A stretch of DNA of 60,000 nt from Bolinopsis microptera (lineage: Eukaryota; Ctenophora; Tentaculata; Lobata; Bolinopsidae). The notes below the pieces were generated by a model. The model saw only the letters and a program-made list of their open reading frames with translations. It had not been told where the DNA came from and ran no database searches. Positions 1 to 12,439 of this stretch are shown one piece after another (position 1 is the stretch's first letter; each line of letters opens with the position of its first letter). The position numbers and the translations under genes were made by a program. The stretch is taken from assembly GCF_026151205.1 (NCBI RefSeq), contig NC_087080.1, forward strand, positions 12,449,837 through 12,509,836, read 5' to 3'.

Positions 1-1638
1 AATATCACTCATTTTCGTTTCAAAATTGTCCGTTTTATGATGTGATTATTGAATCCCCTTGAACTCTTTTTTCTGTTTCTTTGAACTCAAACTGTACCAG
101 AGGCAATTCCAAACAGAATTAGTGAAAAGTATGATACAAAAATCAACCTCCCGTTAGATGTACTACAATTATCACATTGTATTTTAAAACAACGAAATAT
201 AGCTATTTTTCGGGTCCAGTTCTCTGGGTGGCTGTTTGAAGGGTACATAATTCATTAATAAAGATGAAACTTCATTCACACCTACAATAATGGTAACTCA
301 GTATGGATACAAGGATGAAAAATTGTTCCAACCACTTGAAGGATACAAATATCACATTTTTTGTGAACCAAATTTTACAAGTGTAACATTCGTGATAAAT
401 GTATCAATATGGGTCTATAGAACGAGATTCTTTTTGATACATGTACAATAAACATTATTACTCCCTGAATATCTTACACAGCACATCTAGGAACCAAAAT
501 AGGATACGAATATCACAATTTCAATTTAAATAATTTTTAATTTTTTAAAATTTTTTTTAATCAAGTGATATTTGTATCTGAAAAGTGCTTATTTAATGAA
601 ATGCCTATTACTTATTGACTATGTTTAATAATATTGGATGAATTGATCTTCAAAAACAACATTCGCACATTATTGACATTGATTCGTGAAAAATATTGAA
701 TTTAATGTGATATTTGTATCATTTACAGGTCATTTATTGAATGTCAATCATTACAACATTATTTTACAGCCTAAAGCACCTTGAATAGCATTCAAAACAT
801 CAACATAGTCCTCACTGGTTGTCATTATAGCCTACCCTAAGTGATGTGTGATAATCGTACCATATTTCGTATATTTAACCATTAATCGCGGTACATATAA
901 CACCCACATGCTTCAGAAAGGTTTGACGGTCACATCTATCACGATAACTCACTCAAATCATGTAAATTCGATTTTACACAGCCATAAACAACTTTCCCTG
1001 TGATATTCTTATCATAAAGTGTACAAATAACAAATTTAGCTGTTTCATGTTGATGAATGAGTGATTATTGTATCCTTGTTGACCAAACTACAAATTTTTG
1101 TGGCAATTGGTTTAAAATTGGCCGAGTAATAACTATCACATGGTTTGGCAATCAAAATTCGAGCATGTGGCAGTCAAAACGTGAGACAACGTCTTGTTGA
1201 AGATGTCCATTTAGTTATTGTCCAAATCTCACTCAACTTCACACCTAGACTATTACAGTTGCAGGGACAGCTTGCCAAGTTGTGAGAAAGGATAAACTGT
1301 AATTGTATTAGGCATGTACAGTAGGGACAGTGTACAGCAAGGAAAGTGTGTGTGTAATGACGCTGTATATTACTACAGTTCCAGGATATGAATGCGAGAA
1401 CAATCAGATCTACCACGTTAAATTTAAAACTACATGCGATCTCTCGTCGAGTACTAAATATAGTACAATAGTACAATAGTATTGATGACAATCGCGGTAG
1501 GTATGATGACAATCTGATCTCTTATTTTTAAATATCCTCACTTATCACACGACACAGGTTAAGCATGATAATAACTTAATTACCTAATTAATAACTTAAT
1601 TACCTTTATAAAGAAAAGCCACGCCCTAATCTGGATAA
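1..1638. other. 3' flank of receptor gene; non-coding, recurring GATA-like motif
   Basis: I see no coding sequence here. Between 41 and 1075 a motif close to GTGATATTTGTATC recurs in both orientations: near 41, 391, 565, 707, 846, 1000 and 1061 on the plus strand, and near 341 and 502 on the minus strand. The copies at 565 and 707 are identical over 14 bases. Sequence around the motif is not obviously conserved, so this is either a decayed satellite or a set of sites. The 112-codon minus-strand open frame at 1174-1512 looks random. Confidence 0.5.
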
Positions 1639-4600
1639 TTAATAATGCTGCTTACTTTCTTCCATTGGATCCTGTAGTCCTGCTACAGCAACTTGTAAAT
1701 TCTTGTCGTAGTTGCCATGGCGTGGTGAGTCCATAGGTTCGTCCTCCGACTTCAGAATATCGTGTGTTGTCTTAAATATCCTGGAAAATAAGGTGGTTTG
1801 TCTTTAATATCCTGGATAATAGGGTGTGTTAACTCCTGGTGGTGTAGTTAGGGAGGCGGTGGAGTTTAGAGATAAACTGTCCTTGTAGTAATGTGAGGCA
1901 GGACACTAAGCAGGCTTAAATTTTGAATATTCATACAAAATATGTATAATAATTATCTAATCGCACAGATTACCACCAACCATGACCAGGTTACTTATTG
2001 TCATCCTAATTCTCGGTTATTAATCATTAATCCCCCACGTGACACGACCCACCCTTTACATGGTAAAATATCTGACCTTTGTCTGTTGATATAAATGAAT
2101 ACAGCTGCTAGCGCTACCACTACGACCCCTATGACAGTGCCTATAGCCATGGCCGGCATCTGGGACTGGCCCGTTACTGCGGAGGTTTCTCTGGTGGGAG
2201 TTGGAACAGGGCCTGGGGTCGTGGGGACTTGGGTCGCTGAAATAACAAATGTTAGGTTAAGTTGCTCAATAAAAAGGAGAAGAATTATACAACAGTCAAC
2301 AGAGCTGCGCTAACATTGGGTAGGATCCATATGTCAGCTGGTGGGTCTCACATAAACACTATCCAACCAACTCTTATATCTTGTCAAGACACCACGTTAA
2401 TTCTAAGATATTAAGATATTATAATAATAACTGTTAAATACTTTAATTAAATACTTTAAATTGTAACTTACTGACAGGTTTCTGCTGAGTACGGCCCACA
2501 TTAGGGTTAGTTTTAGGACCGGGTCCCACAGCCGTGTAAGCACGTGATTCACACGAGTAAAGGGAGTCCTCTTTAAGAGCACCTAATTTCCAGAAGAGCT
2601 CGCTAGTGCTTATAGAGTGGATGGGAACCTCCTCCCCCGCCTCCTCGTCATCACAGTTTCCCTCACACTGGTAGATGCATGTTGTTTCGTATTCTGTTAT
2701 AATGCCGTTTTGTTTGTCTTCTGAAGGCGGCTGCCAGCTTATCATTAGTTCCTCTGGAGACAGACTTTCTATTCTCAAGTTCTGAGGTCGCCCGTCCGGA
2801 ACTGAAAAGGATTTTGATTTATTTTGTATATTACATAATTTTAGAATTTTCTTTATTGTTCTATTGTTCTGAAAAATGTAAAAGTCCATAATTTTGATAA
2901 TACCATATAATATCAAGTCACACTTAAATACACTGTATATAGATGTCATAGGAATGTTTTTAATGTCGACTAATGTGATATGAATACAAGAATTTATATA
3001 TTTATTTTATCTATTATCATAGATTATGTTATTCTCGATAAATGGTTTAAATTCCATTCCCAAAGATCTACACATAATGGAATGTTGTATTACAATAGTT
3101 TGTTCCTCATTTTTATGTTTGGCTACTACACTTTACTACGTAGCTGCAAGTGTCACTTAAGATGAGAACACTAACACACTGGTGGAAATGGAACCGAGTA
3201 GGCATGTCTACTGTACACCAGTACCAGTACACAGCGGTGATTGTTTGTTGCCATAATAATACGTTTTAAATATTCCTATTGTTACTATAACTATTTACTA
3301 AGGTTACTCAATTAGTAACCGTAACCGTGGTAACTCACCGTCCTCATTAGTAACCACTGCCACAGGGAGGGAAGAGCCCCGGGTCCCTATCTTATTGTAG
3401 TTGGTTATTGTAAACTTGTACCTCCTGTTCGGAGCCAGACCGTCTACTCTCATCTCGGTTTGTGTCGGAGACTCTGTAGGTTTCTGAAAATTTGATAATT
3501 ACTGTACATGTAATCACTCAAACTTTAGCCATTTAAAGTCATGATCATTGCAGGTAAGTGGTAATTGTGACGTCAGAAATGTTGAGAACTCTCTGAGATG
3601 ATTTCTGGGAACTGTCCTGACCATATCCCGTTGGAATCGCTTTGTTGCGATTTATTTCCGACAAAATTATATAAGGTATATTATATATGACTATTTAATA
3701 TAGCAAAAGAGCACTAACTATTTCTTTGCCCCCCTTGTAGGTGTCCATTATTTCCACAGTGAGATGAGTTGTTGTCGGGTAGAAGCTCGGTACAGACCAG
3801 GTTAGGTTTACAGCTCTGGAGGACACTGAGTAGTTTCCCTCCGACGAAATGTTGAAGTTTGCAATGATTGGGGGAGGCTCTGAAAACGGATCATCATGTA
3901 ACTATAATGAAATATGAAACATAATTTTACATTGAATAAATACGAAGTATTTACAGAACCCTATTTTTTCAAGGATTTGGGTTTCCGTATATATATAGAA
4001 TGTTCAACAGGTTGATTTTACAACAGAAATAGGTTGAGTAATTTGGTTCCTATACTATGTAGTTTATTCTGGACAAGGCGGAAGATATCATATGTATGAA
4101 GGGAGCTTCGATAAATTAAGAGCATTGTTCTTTTATGAGATAAAAACTTCCCCCTTCCGCATGGCCTGACTGCCCGGCCCCACCCCTTCAAACCTAATAA
4201 CGATCATCTCAACAAATGTTTATAATTACCTATAACAGTAAAATTGACTTTCTTAGTAACTCCAACACGAGAGACCATGCATTGATATTGCATTGTGTTC
4301 TGGATCGTAGCGTTTTCATTGGGCACTATAACATACGAGCCATTTCCGTGATCGTTTGTAGCTTCTCCCACAAACTCCTGCTTCCCGCTGGGCAGGAGCA
4401 GGAATATTTCCATCAGTCGATAGTCGTCTGTTCTGAGATATATACGAATGAGCAAGTAGCAACATAATAAATATATTTGCTCCTTCATAAAAATATTTCT
4501 CATTTTTTGTTATTTGAATATTAATATCTGCCAAGTGAAACGTTCATTTTTTCTGCACGTTTTCGGAAGTAGCATTCACATGATCACACTAGAATGTGCA

Positions 4601-5006
4601 GTTAGATGTTTAATATCAATATACTAACTTAATAAGCACATAACATAATCGCTATTACGTAAAAGAATGGAGGAGCGGTACCGGTCAAGTTTTATGTTAT
4701 AATTAAAACAAGGGCTTGAATCAATTCCTTCAGACAGGTGTCTAGTACACTATTGATTTATAAATCAAGTTATTTATCAAGTTATTTACAAATCAGGTTG
4801 TTATATAAATGTAATAAAATTTCCGCTCCTAGAAAATCTCATGAGTCATACTTTAACACGATTATAGTAAAACTGGCTTATTGCCAGGAGTTACCTTTTA
4901 TCAAAGCAGGAGGTTTTACAAGTGCATTTGCAATGAAGTGTTACATTGGTCTTCCAGTGAATTTCCCTGTCACTGGGATCTAATGAGATTTCCAGACACT
5001 GTGTAG
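1639..5006 (-). CDS. Ig/FN3-domain single-pass membrane receptor, 3' part (7 exons)
   Basis: Exons, 5' to 3' on the minus strand: 4895-5006, 4230-4432, 3719-3879, 3339-3483, 2472-2801, 2077-2236, 1639-1780. All junctions are GT-AG with matching phase, giving 416 residues and a stop at 1639-1641. Residues ~1-105 form an Ig-like domain (Cys pair in LHCKC and YQCMV). Residues ~106-207 are one FN3 domain and ~208-317 a second, with ISWQPP and YTAVGPGP typical of FN3. Next come a Thr/Pro stalk (VPTTPGPVPTPT), a hydrophobic helix (MAIGTVIGVVVVALAAVFIY) and a basic stop-transfer (INRQR). The tail is ~50 residues, ends in ESKQHY, and shows no kinase, phosphatase or ITIM-like motif. The first exon seen begins in phase 2, so the signal peptide and any further Ig domains lie upstream and were not found. 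Likely a cell-adhesion or recognition receptor; the exact family is unknown. Confidence 0.8.
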
Positions 5007-5807
5007 CTGAAATATGATAATATTACTTAATAATATTACTATATAATATAACTATATAATATTACTTTTTTGTTGAGATTATCTGTGAAAACTCAAGTCC
5101 TATGTTATGTTCTAGTACCCCTATTAGCTTGTATGAGAAATTTACTTTCCCTTTTAACAAAATTTTTTTTTTTTCGATACTAAGTAAGCCCCAAAATTAT
5201 TTTCAATAGAAAATTTCCCACAAATTATAGGATAAGAGATTTTTTCAAAGATAAGGAATAATCTGTATAATCTGAGCCCGTTATCGAGAAATTTGTAAAT
5301 GGAAACCATTTTGGAACAAACAAAGTATTCAATATTAAATATCATGATTTAAAGTTATTTTTAAATTTCTACTAGTATATATCGAGTATAATGTATATTA
5401 TAATAATACCTATTGTACAAACATAACACAATAGAAATTTAAAGAGAACCCCAAAAGTTTTTTAGAATATTACAGCTCGTTCAATACTCTAAAAAACAAT
5501 GCTCAATAATCACACTTGTGGTAACACACTCCAGAATAACATGCAAGACAACCATAAGTATAAGATCGGTTATGATTGAAAGGGGGAAAAGTACACTGCA
5601 ACAGCAGAAAATACAGCACAGAAAGCATTGGTTTACAGCTCCGACCATGAATCTGCAACCACCGGCTTGAAGACCCTTCTTACTGATATCAAATGTGTAG
5701 ATGTGTACCTGCTCCTTTGTAAATATACCAGAAGTGCATATAAAGACTGAACACAAGTCTCAAAATCTTAGCAAATAGGCACACCAGGTTTCTTGCAGAG
5801 TCTATTG

Positions 5808-6039
5808 ACTATTGACAGATTTGGCAGATCTAAATATGTATGGCATTGATGGTATTGGAACACTGACACACTTCACACCACTCAAAAGCAACCAAACTGT
5901 ACTGGATAGTTGCCAAAACTGGCTAAAATGTGAATTTGTTGAGTCTGCCTTTCGTAGGAAAAAGGTTGGTATTGTATCTATGAGTACGAGATTGGTAAGT
6001 GCAGCAGAAAAATCTCCCAAGAAAATAAGAAAAATATGA
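5808..6039 (+). pseudogene. Possible piggyBac-like transposase remnant
   Basis: An open frame of about 75 codons reads LADLNMYGIDGIGTL, then KKVGIVSMSTRLVSAAEKS. Order and spacing resemble the late part of piggyBac-type DDE transposases, where a short helix and a GI.(A/G).GT strand precede a K.V..(L/V)ST segment. No catalytic aspartates are visible and flanking frames are broken. The match is from memory of the family pattern and is weak. It is of interest because TTAA-flanked foldback elements occur elsewhere in the window. Confidence 0.2.
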
Positions 6040-6546
6040 AAGAAGAAAAACATGGGCACACTTAAGTGCAGCAAACTTATCCTTTCACAACACTCACGTT
6101 CATTAGCAACGACTGATTGGAAAATTAGGTTATTTGGTTAATAGCAACATTATGAATATGAAAATTAATTAATTGATTTATTAATTAGCCGCTTGAAATA
6201 ACAAATCCAGGTCAATAAACCAAGATTTTGCTAGTGACATAATATCATAGGTATCATGAAGATCTATAAAATAATTGGTAGCAAGAGTACTTTCAAGTAC
6301 CTTTCAAGGAAAGACATTTTTAGAGTATTGCTGTTTAAAACTGATAAATTGAGCTGGATTCTACAAACTTGGAATTTCATAGAACATTGCCAAGAGGCAT
6401 TCACATTTCACATCCAAGGCATTAAAGAACCGTACACAATCAGTCCTGTGATTTGTTCACACACGGGTGTTAGATCTGACAGTGCAGGGTTATCAACAAT
6501 GGTTTATTAACAGCCTTCAAATGATTGTCAAATAAAAATGAATTAC

Positions 6547-6650
6547 CTAAGCTTCCTGGAATAAGTAGAAGGATCAAGTATGTAATTATCGGAGGCATCA
6601 TCCTGAACAGGAAAGCAGCTTTTCATCAAGTCATTGTACAACTTCTGCAG
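6547..6650 (-). other. Exon-like segment, unassigned
   Basis: On the minus strand this 104-bp stretch has an acceptor-like CTTTTCTAG before it and a GTAATT donor-like site after it. One frame is open throughout, with a non-repetitive, balanced translation beginning LQKLYNDLMKSCFPV and ending STYSRKLR. No neighbouring exon of matching phase was found and I do not recognise the protein. It may be an isolated exon of an undetected gene or a pseudogene fragment. Confidence 0.25.
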
Positions 6651-7744
6651 CTAGAAAAGTGATTTATTACCAAGTCTCTTCCTAATTAAAAATTTGATAA
6701 GATAATAATAATAATAAATTAATGTTATTTTTAAACAGCACCAAAAGGTTAAATAATTTAAATTTAACCCTTATGCACAGCTGTAAATGACACTTAAATT
6801 AACGTGAGTGTGCATCTTTGCCTTAGACGAGGTGGAACAAGAAACTGTTTAGAAAACAGGCGATAAAAACTGTAAGATATAACGTGACTAAACAAGGCAG
6901 ATGCACCTAACAAGCAGATATCCAAGAAGGATTAGCAGGTTTTCTAACAGAGGACTAGATATAGATGAAAATGAAATTCCCTGATATATTAAAAATTCTA
7001 TAAAAACTCTATACAAATTCTTTAAAAAAATCCATAGAAATTCTATGGACTCCAAATATACAAACAATGTGAAGTTTCCAATATACAATAAAAAATGATT
7101 TAAAAAGTTTACTGCAGAACAGTAACTGATGATAAAGATTTAATTATATCTGAAAATCCAATACAGTCATACCAAACAATCTGGGCAACATAAAAGTAGA
7201 GACAGTGAACAAAAGAGAAGAAAAAAGATGCTCTAGTACTTGAGACAAAATACAAAGAATAAGGTAGCTTTCTCCCAGGTGCCAACCCAAAAAATGTTGG
7301 TGTCCCAGGATAGAGCCTCCTTTTCCGACCTACACTACAATTTTGTTGGCAGACACAATGAAACGCAAAAATAGATTATTATCTTAAATGTTGCCCAAAA
7401 AGTTGTTGTAAAGTATAAAACTAAATTAACATATTAACAAATAAACAGAAAACCTCGATTTACCAGTCAAACGATAATTTCAGTCAAACAAAATTTCAAT
7501 TTGATGCTATTTATTACAATAAAAATTGGGTAAAACATTTCAATTCGATAATTGTTCAGAGAACATTGTTCAGAAAGGAATGTTTTGTTTTTTTAATGAT
7601 AAAAACATTATTGGCAAAAAGGTCTCCAGTCACGTCTGGAAGATCTGGGAACTCCACACTTGGCGATCCGAAACTGCTCCAGAGATCCAAAATTAATCCA
7701 AATCTGCAGTGAATGTGTAAATAATGATGACCTCAAGCTAAGTA

Positions 7745-7855
7745 AGAAGATCCGTATTTCTACAGGGCCCACCCACGCCTAGCTGGGAAGTCTAGTCCCT
7801 ATATTAGACAGCCAATGCTCTATCCATTGGCATGTATGCGGGCTTACCCAGGCCT
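7745..7855 (-). repeat. Possible tRNA-derived SINE fragment
   Basis: Read on the minus strand, the segment carries GCCAATGGATAGAGCATTGG, close to a tRNA D-arm/A-box. About 50 bases on is AGGCGTGGGTGGGCCC, where a B-box (GGTTCGAATCC) would be expected but is degenerate. No intact cloverleaf can be folded by eye, so this is not a functional tRNA gene. Confidence 0.25.
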
Positions 7856-8853
7856 GTAATAAATGGGGAGTACCTCTTAGGACGACCAGTGCTAGACACT
7901 GTTTACTATTACCTGGGGACCTCAGGCTATTATATTTATGTTCATAATCATAGAGAATAGAGATTCGGCGGAATGACAGGCTGAGCGTCGCGTGGCCCAG
8001 TAATGTTTACTACTGACTGAATGAAAACATACTTAACTCTTTGGATTGGTAGAACCTGTCTGGTTACACGAATTGTAGCTAGTTTCAGATTAACTCACAT
8101 GATATTATTGCCGACTTAGGCTGCTTGGATTTATTATGTCTCAACCATTGTTTGGTGTGTTACTTTGTTTTGGGCTTTACTAGTAAGCTTTATTGATTTT
8201 ATCCATAAAATTGCAATTGATATTTATGTAACTATCCTTTTGATATTGAGATATTGGTATCTCAGATCACGTGTACATCGTTCCTTTTTTATGACACAGT
8301 AATTTATTGACACTCACAGCTATAATTTTAATCATTGAATCAGTATTTTTATCTGTGCTCTGCGTAATGCATCACATGAATCAGTTTTTTAATCTATTAA
8401 CTTATTACACATTTGTGCTCTGCTTTAGCATCACTTGACTATTTAAAAAAATTGTTTGTTCGGGCCATGACCTTATAGTCAGCCAATTGGCCATTGCTAT
8501 ATTATGTGTATATTGTTTGAATATTCTTTCACGTTTTTTTTATTTATGTAACTTGAGTTACTTTTGATTGATTTTGCACATGACTGACATGTTTTAACTG
8601 GAGAAGGGGTTCCCACAGTGGTAGTTTTATAAACCACTTTTAATTTATTGACCTATTATACTTAGTGGTAGTTTTATAGACCACATTTAATTTATTCACT
8701 TATCATACTTAGTATTTATTTTTGGTGACTGTATCACCCAGTTTTAACATTTGATAATTGTACAGTTTATTGACGACACATTGACTGAATGTTATTTTAT
8801 ATTCTAATCTATATTCTAGATATTTTATTTATTTTACAACAGACGACAACTTC

Positions 8854-9931
8854 CTGTTTTTTCTTCTATATTAGTTACTCATATCTCTTGTACAGACTTT
8901 TTTACAAGGACATTGACAAATGATACTCACATTAGGCATTCATTATTGCATCTAAATTATTTCACTTGCATTAGGCTTAGAATTTATTCTCTGGTCAACA
9001 GATTTCAAATGTTTAATTAATTTGTAGTATGACAGTAAGGTATATAAGAAGTTATTTAATTTTGCTTGGGCTATTATATTGACTAGGTATTGAGGTTTAA
9101 TGATGATATGGAATTTGAATTCTATATAAATTTACACTATGTGGTTGGGGCATTTTGCATAGTAAATATGGTTACTACTCATATATATCATATTATTTGA
9201 TTGGTATTCGATTTCTGATTATTTCTTAGGAATATGATTATTATATCTCAATTTGGCTTTAGGTAGGGTGCCCCGCTAAAAGAACTGGATTCTTCCAGGA
9301 AGCATCCCGTGCACAGACCTTAGTCTACATATTGATTGAAATAAATTTTCGTGCACATACAGAATGAATGGTTAATAATTTAATATATATGTAGACCAAG
9401 CTCTGTGCACGGGATGCTTCCTGGAAGAATCCAGTTCTTTTAGCGGGGCACCCTACCTAAAGCCAAATTGAGATATAATAATCATATTCCTAGAGAAATA
9501 ATCAGAAATCGAATACCAATCAAATAATATGATATATATGAGTAGTAACCATATTTACTATGCAAAATGCCCCAACCACATAGTGTAAATTTATATAGAA
9601 TTCAAATTCCATATCATCATTAAACCTCAATACCTAGTCAATATAATAGCCCAAGCAAAATTAAATAACTTCTTATATACCTTACTGTCATACTACAAAT
9701 TAATTAAACATTTGAAATCTGTTGACCAGAGAATAAATTTCTAAGCCTAATGCAAGTGAAATAATTTAGATGCAATAATGAATGCCTAATGTGAGTATCA
9801 TTTGTCAATGTCCTTGTAAAAAAGTCTGTACAAGAGATATGAGTAACTAATATAGAAGAAAAAACAGTCTACATATATATTAAATTATTAACCATTCATT
9901 CTGTATGTGCACGAAAATTTATTTCAATCAA
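8854..9931. repeat. Long near-perfect palindrome with duplicated inverted loop (A-L-A'-L')
   Basis: The left arm (8854-9333) and right arm (9388-9867) are reverse complements over about 480 bp with very few mismatches. The spacer between them, with its edges (9332-9394), is repeated as an exact reverse complement immediately after the right arm (9868-9931, 63-64 bp). The order is therefore A, L, A', L'. There is no ORF inside. Such an arrangement could come from two foldback elements sharing an end or from a snap-back template switch. Confidence 0.85.
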
Positions 9932-12051
9932 AACTTTTTCTACCATAAACGTTTTCGATCGGGAATCGTCTTTTAATTATTTTGGGGAATATCTTGACTT
10001 GATATATCGACACAAATGACTGATCAACCACCTTATTAAAAAAAAAGAAAAAAAAGGGGTATGTGTAGAGGGGATGATGATTAATCACTCTACTCTGATT
10101 TCAACCCTATAATACTACCACTAACAAAGAAGAACAAAATTTTAAAAGGAACACAATGATCATTATCTGTGGTTTCATCCTTATGTAGCAAAGAAACGTT
10201 TTATAAATCTTTACTCCACTGGGAAGTATGACTAAATTAAATATTTTAATGTTGTTTTTATTCATGATTAACTTTTGATAATTATTACTTTTAAATTTGA
10301 TGGAGAAATAGTAATTTTTCTATGTAGTGTGATGATACTTTGTAGACATTATATTAGTGATGATGTTATGTCATAATTTTTACTTTTACTTTTACTTTTA
10401 CTATACTTTTAGGAAAACAAAATTTAAATTGTATTGTCATTACAATGAATAATAATATCAAAATAAATATAAATAAACATCCAATAACAAACTTGTTAAA
10501 ACCAGTATAGCCCAAAATGCTCTATTAACAAATAAAACTAATTCGCAGGATCAAGATCATGATCATGGTCCTTCAAACGCGCATATATAAGCCATACTTG
10601 TATCACGTCGTGACCCCCACGGTCGTTTCACCATCGTCCTTACGATACAGAGTGAGCCGCGCACTCATGCGCGGCGGGTCATTATACAACGTATGACAAA
10701 TAAGTGAAAGACTTTATGCATCTTCTTAAAATACAAAATAAATTTGATCAATTACAAATTAGATAATATAAACATGACAGTCAATATAACCACAAATATT
10801 TTCATCGGGAACATGTAAAAAAAATGATTTTAAATTTTGTATTACTGGCTGCAACTTCCAGCCAAAGGTTAGTACTTAAATACAGGGACGAAGCTAGTAG
10901 TATTCTTTGAAAGAAAGTTTTAATCGCACGCGCATCAAAAATATCCATCTCAACCGAAGATACAGCCGATTTAAATATAAACCACTTTCAAGTAAAACAA
11001 AAAATTTTAAGTAAAACAAAATTTAAATTTTATGGCCATTACAATGAATAATTATATCATAATAAATATACGTAGACATTGATAATAAACTTGTTTTATC
11101 CAGTATACAACCCAAAATGTCAGCCGACTAACAAAATTTAAAAAAAAAGCTTGCATGTTCATAGTTTTTCTAACGAGCATACTTAAGCTGCACGGAAATA
11201 ACTTTAATTCAATTCTACGTCATATTAAAAACTTTACATCATTTTTGCGATACAAAAATAAATTTTTAAATAAATAAATAACACTTTTGCTGCTTAGGCG
11301 CGGCACTGCACTCGACCCACATGCTATACAACGTGTAGCAACGGTGGCGATTACGATCTTCCCCCTTGAGGGAATCCTACGCATGTTGTTAACTGTCAGA
11401 CTTTGGACGAGGATATGTTCTCGCGCCGTACGTTTATTGTAGTAAAGCATTTTGGTACCAGAACGACAAATCTGTTCGAAAATTGAGTGTTTTAGTGAAT
11501 AACTTTGAATATATTTTTGATTTTCTCACGGTCTGACTGATAGATTTTCTTTAAACTTTCCAGATAGTTACATCGTTATATGGCGGATAATGTGTGAGAG
11601 TATTGGAGTATTTATATGTGCCAAACTTAAGATATGACTTAAAACACAAGAAAGTATATATATATATATAGTTTTAAACTAATTACAACACTACAAATCT
11701 ATTACATTTATTGAGGATGACTGTAAAGGTACATTTTACCGACATTTGAAGTCAAGGCGTTGTTTTACTGACAGTTGGCTGACTAACAATATATATTATA
11801 TAATATCTTGTATATATTATCAACACCGACTTTTAATGTGTAGGAGTACAGCAACGAAATATATATATATACAAGATATTGCGAGCGTCCTGTTACTCTC
11901 TTAGATGCAATCTCTGTAAAGTATTGGACGAGAACTGATTTTAAGTAAGGATTTTAAATCAAGTTCAGGATTAGAAAAAAGTTCTCCGATTTGCAGTTTG
12001 AATAGTATGTGCTTGTGACGCATCCGGTATCAGCATAATCTCAGAGTAAAC
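9932..12051. other. Intergenic, AT-rich, with diverged dispersed repeat
   Basis: No gene seen. Contains a repeat pair (10413-10535 and 10998-11135), a GC-rich patch at 10560-10690 with a perfect 7-bp hairpin at 10656-10675 (GCCGCGC, loop ACTCAT, GCGCGGC), and TA-rich microsatellites near 11655 and 11865. The 76-codon minus-strand open frame at 11220-11450 is not convincing. Confidence 0.5.
10413..11135 (+). repeat. Diverged direct-repeat pair
   Basis: Segments 10413-10535 and 10998-11135 align by eye, sharing AAACAAAATTTAAATT, ATTACAATGAATAAT, AAACTTGTT and CCAGTAT in the same order and spacing. The similarity may continue weakly to the GC-rich blocks near 10660 and 11300, which share a CTATACAACG-like stretch. 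This suggests an old duplication of a ~600-bp unit or two copies of an unnamed interspersed repeat. Confidence 0.5.
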
Positions 12052-12195
12052 ATGTCTCGCGTGCATATCTTCTTTATCTTTTTTAGCAAAACTCTTTTCT
12101 CAGAAAGTCACCGAGTAAAAAGTCAGATGACTGTAACAAAGCAGCAGAAATCCCAGACATTGATAGCCCTCTCTCATCATCATGCTGAAATTTAA
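12052..12195 (+). CDS. Small ORF with hydrophobic N-terminus, hypothetical
   Basis: ATG at 12052 opens a 47-codon frame beginning MSRVHIFFIFFSKTLFS, a stretch resembling a short signal peptide, followed by a polar tail ending HHHAEI. It lies just upstream of an exon-like segment at 12253-12439. No homologue is recognised and chance is a real possibility in AT-rich DNA. Confidence 0.15.
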   Translation: MSRVHIFFIFFSKTLFSESHRVKSQMTVTKQQKSQTLIALSHHHAEI

Positions 12196-12252
12196 AAAAT
12201 ACAATTCGTGACTCTACAATGGTATAATTGAGACTTTTCAAATCTCAATCAG

Positions 12253-12439
12253 GTTTTAATTATCTCAGTTACTCGCCAGATTTTGAACGATTAGGCGCTA
12301 GACAGTATGATTCTAAAGATTTACAATCTAAAACTTTGTACTACCTTTGTTCATCCTTAGAACAATTACATCACGAAGTGCTCCAGCGGACGAAGCACTC
12401 CAGCGGACATCTGAGCAGAAACGATTTCACTCGACCAAG
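12253..12439 (+). other. Exon-like segment, unassigned
   Basis: The segment follows an AG acceptor (CTCAATCAG) and ends in a donor-like AAG|GTACTGG. The open frame between them has balanced composition: FNYLSYSPDFERLGARQYDS, then LYYLCSSLEQLHHEVLQRT, ending RNDFTRPR. Its composition is unlike the surrounding AT-rich spacer. I do not recognise the product and found no partner exon. Confidence 0.3.

Larger units (their letters stand above)
5007..8853. other. Gene-poor stretch upstream of the receptor gene
   Basis: AT-rich DNA with no convincing gene. Short open frames at 5154-5756 and 6256-6510 have low-complexity translations and no recognisable domain. Three weak items are listed separately: a possible transposase remnant (5808-6039), an exon-like segment (6547-6650) and a tRNA-like segment (7745-7855). 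Missing 5' exons of the receptor gene could lie here; I could not identify one in the required phase. Confidence 0.4.

Noticed and set aside
7745-7855. Functional tRNA gene on the minus strand
   Set aside because: A-box-like sequence is present but the B-box is degenerate and no cloverleaf can be folded by eye.
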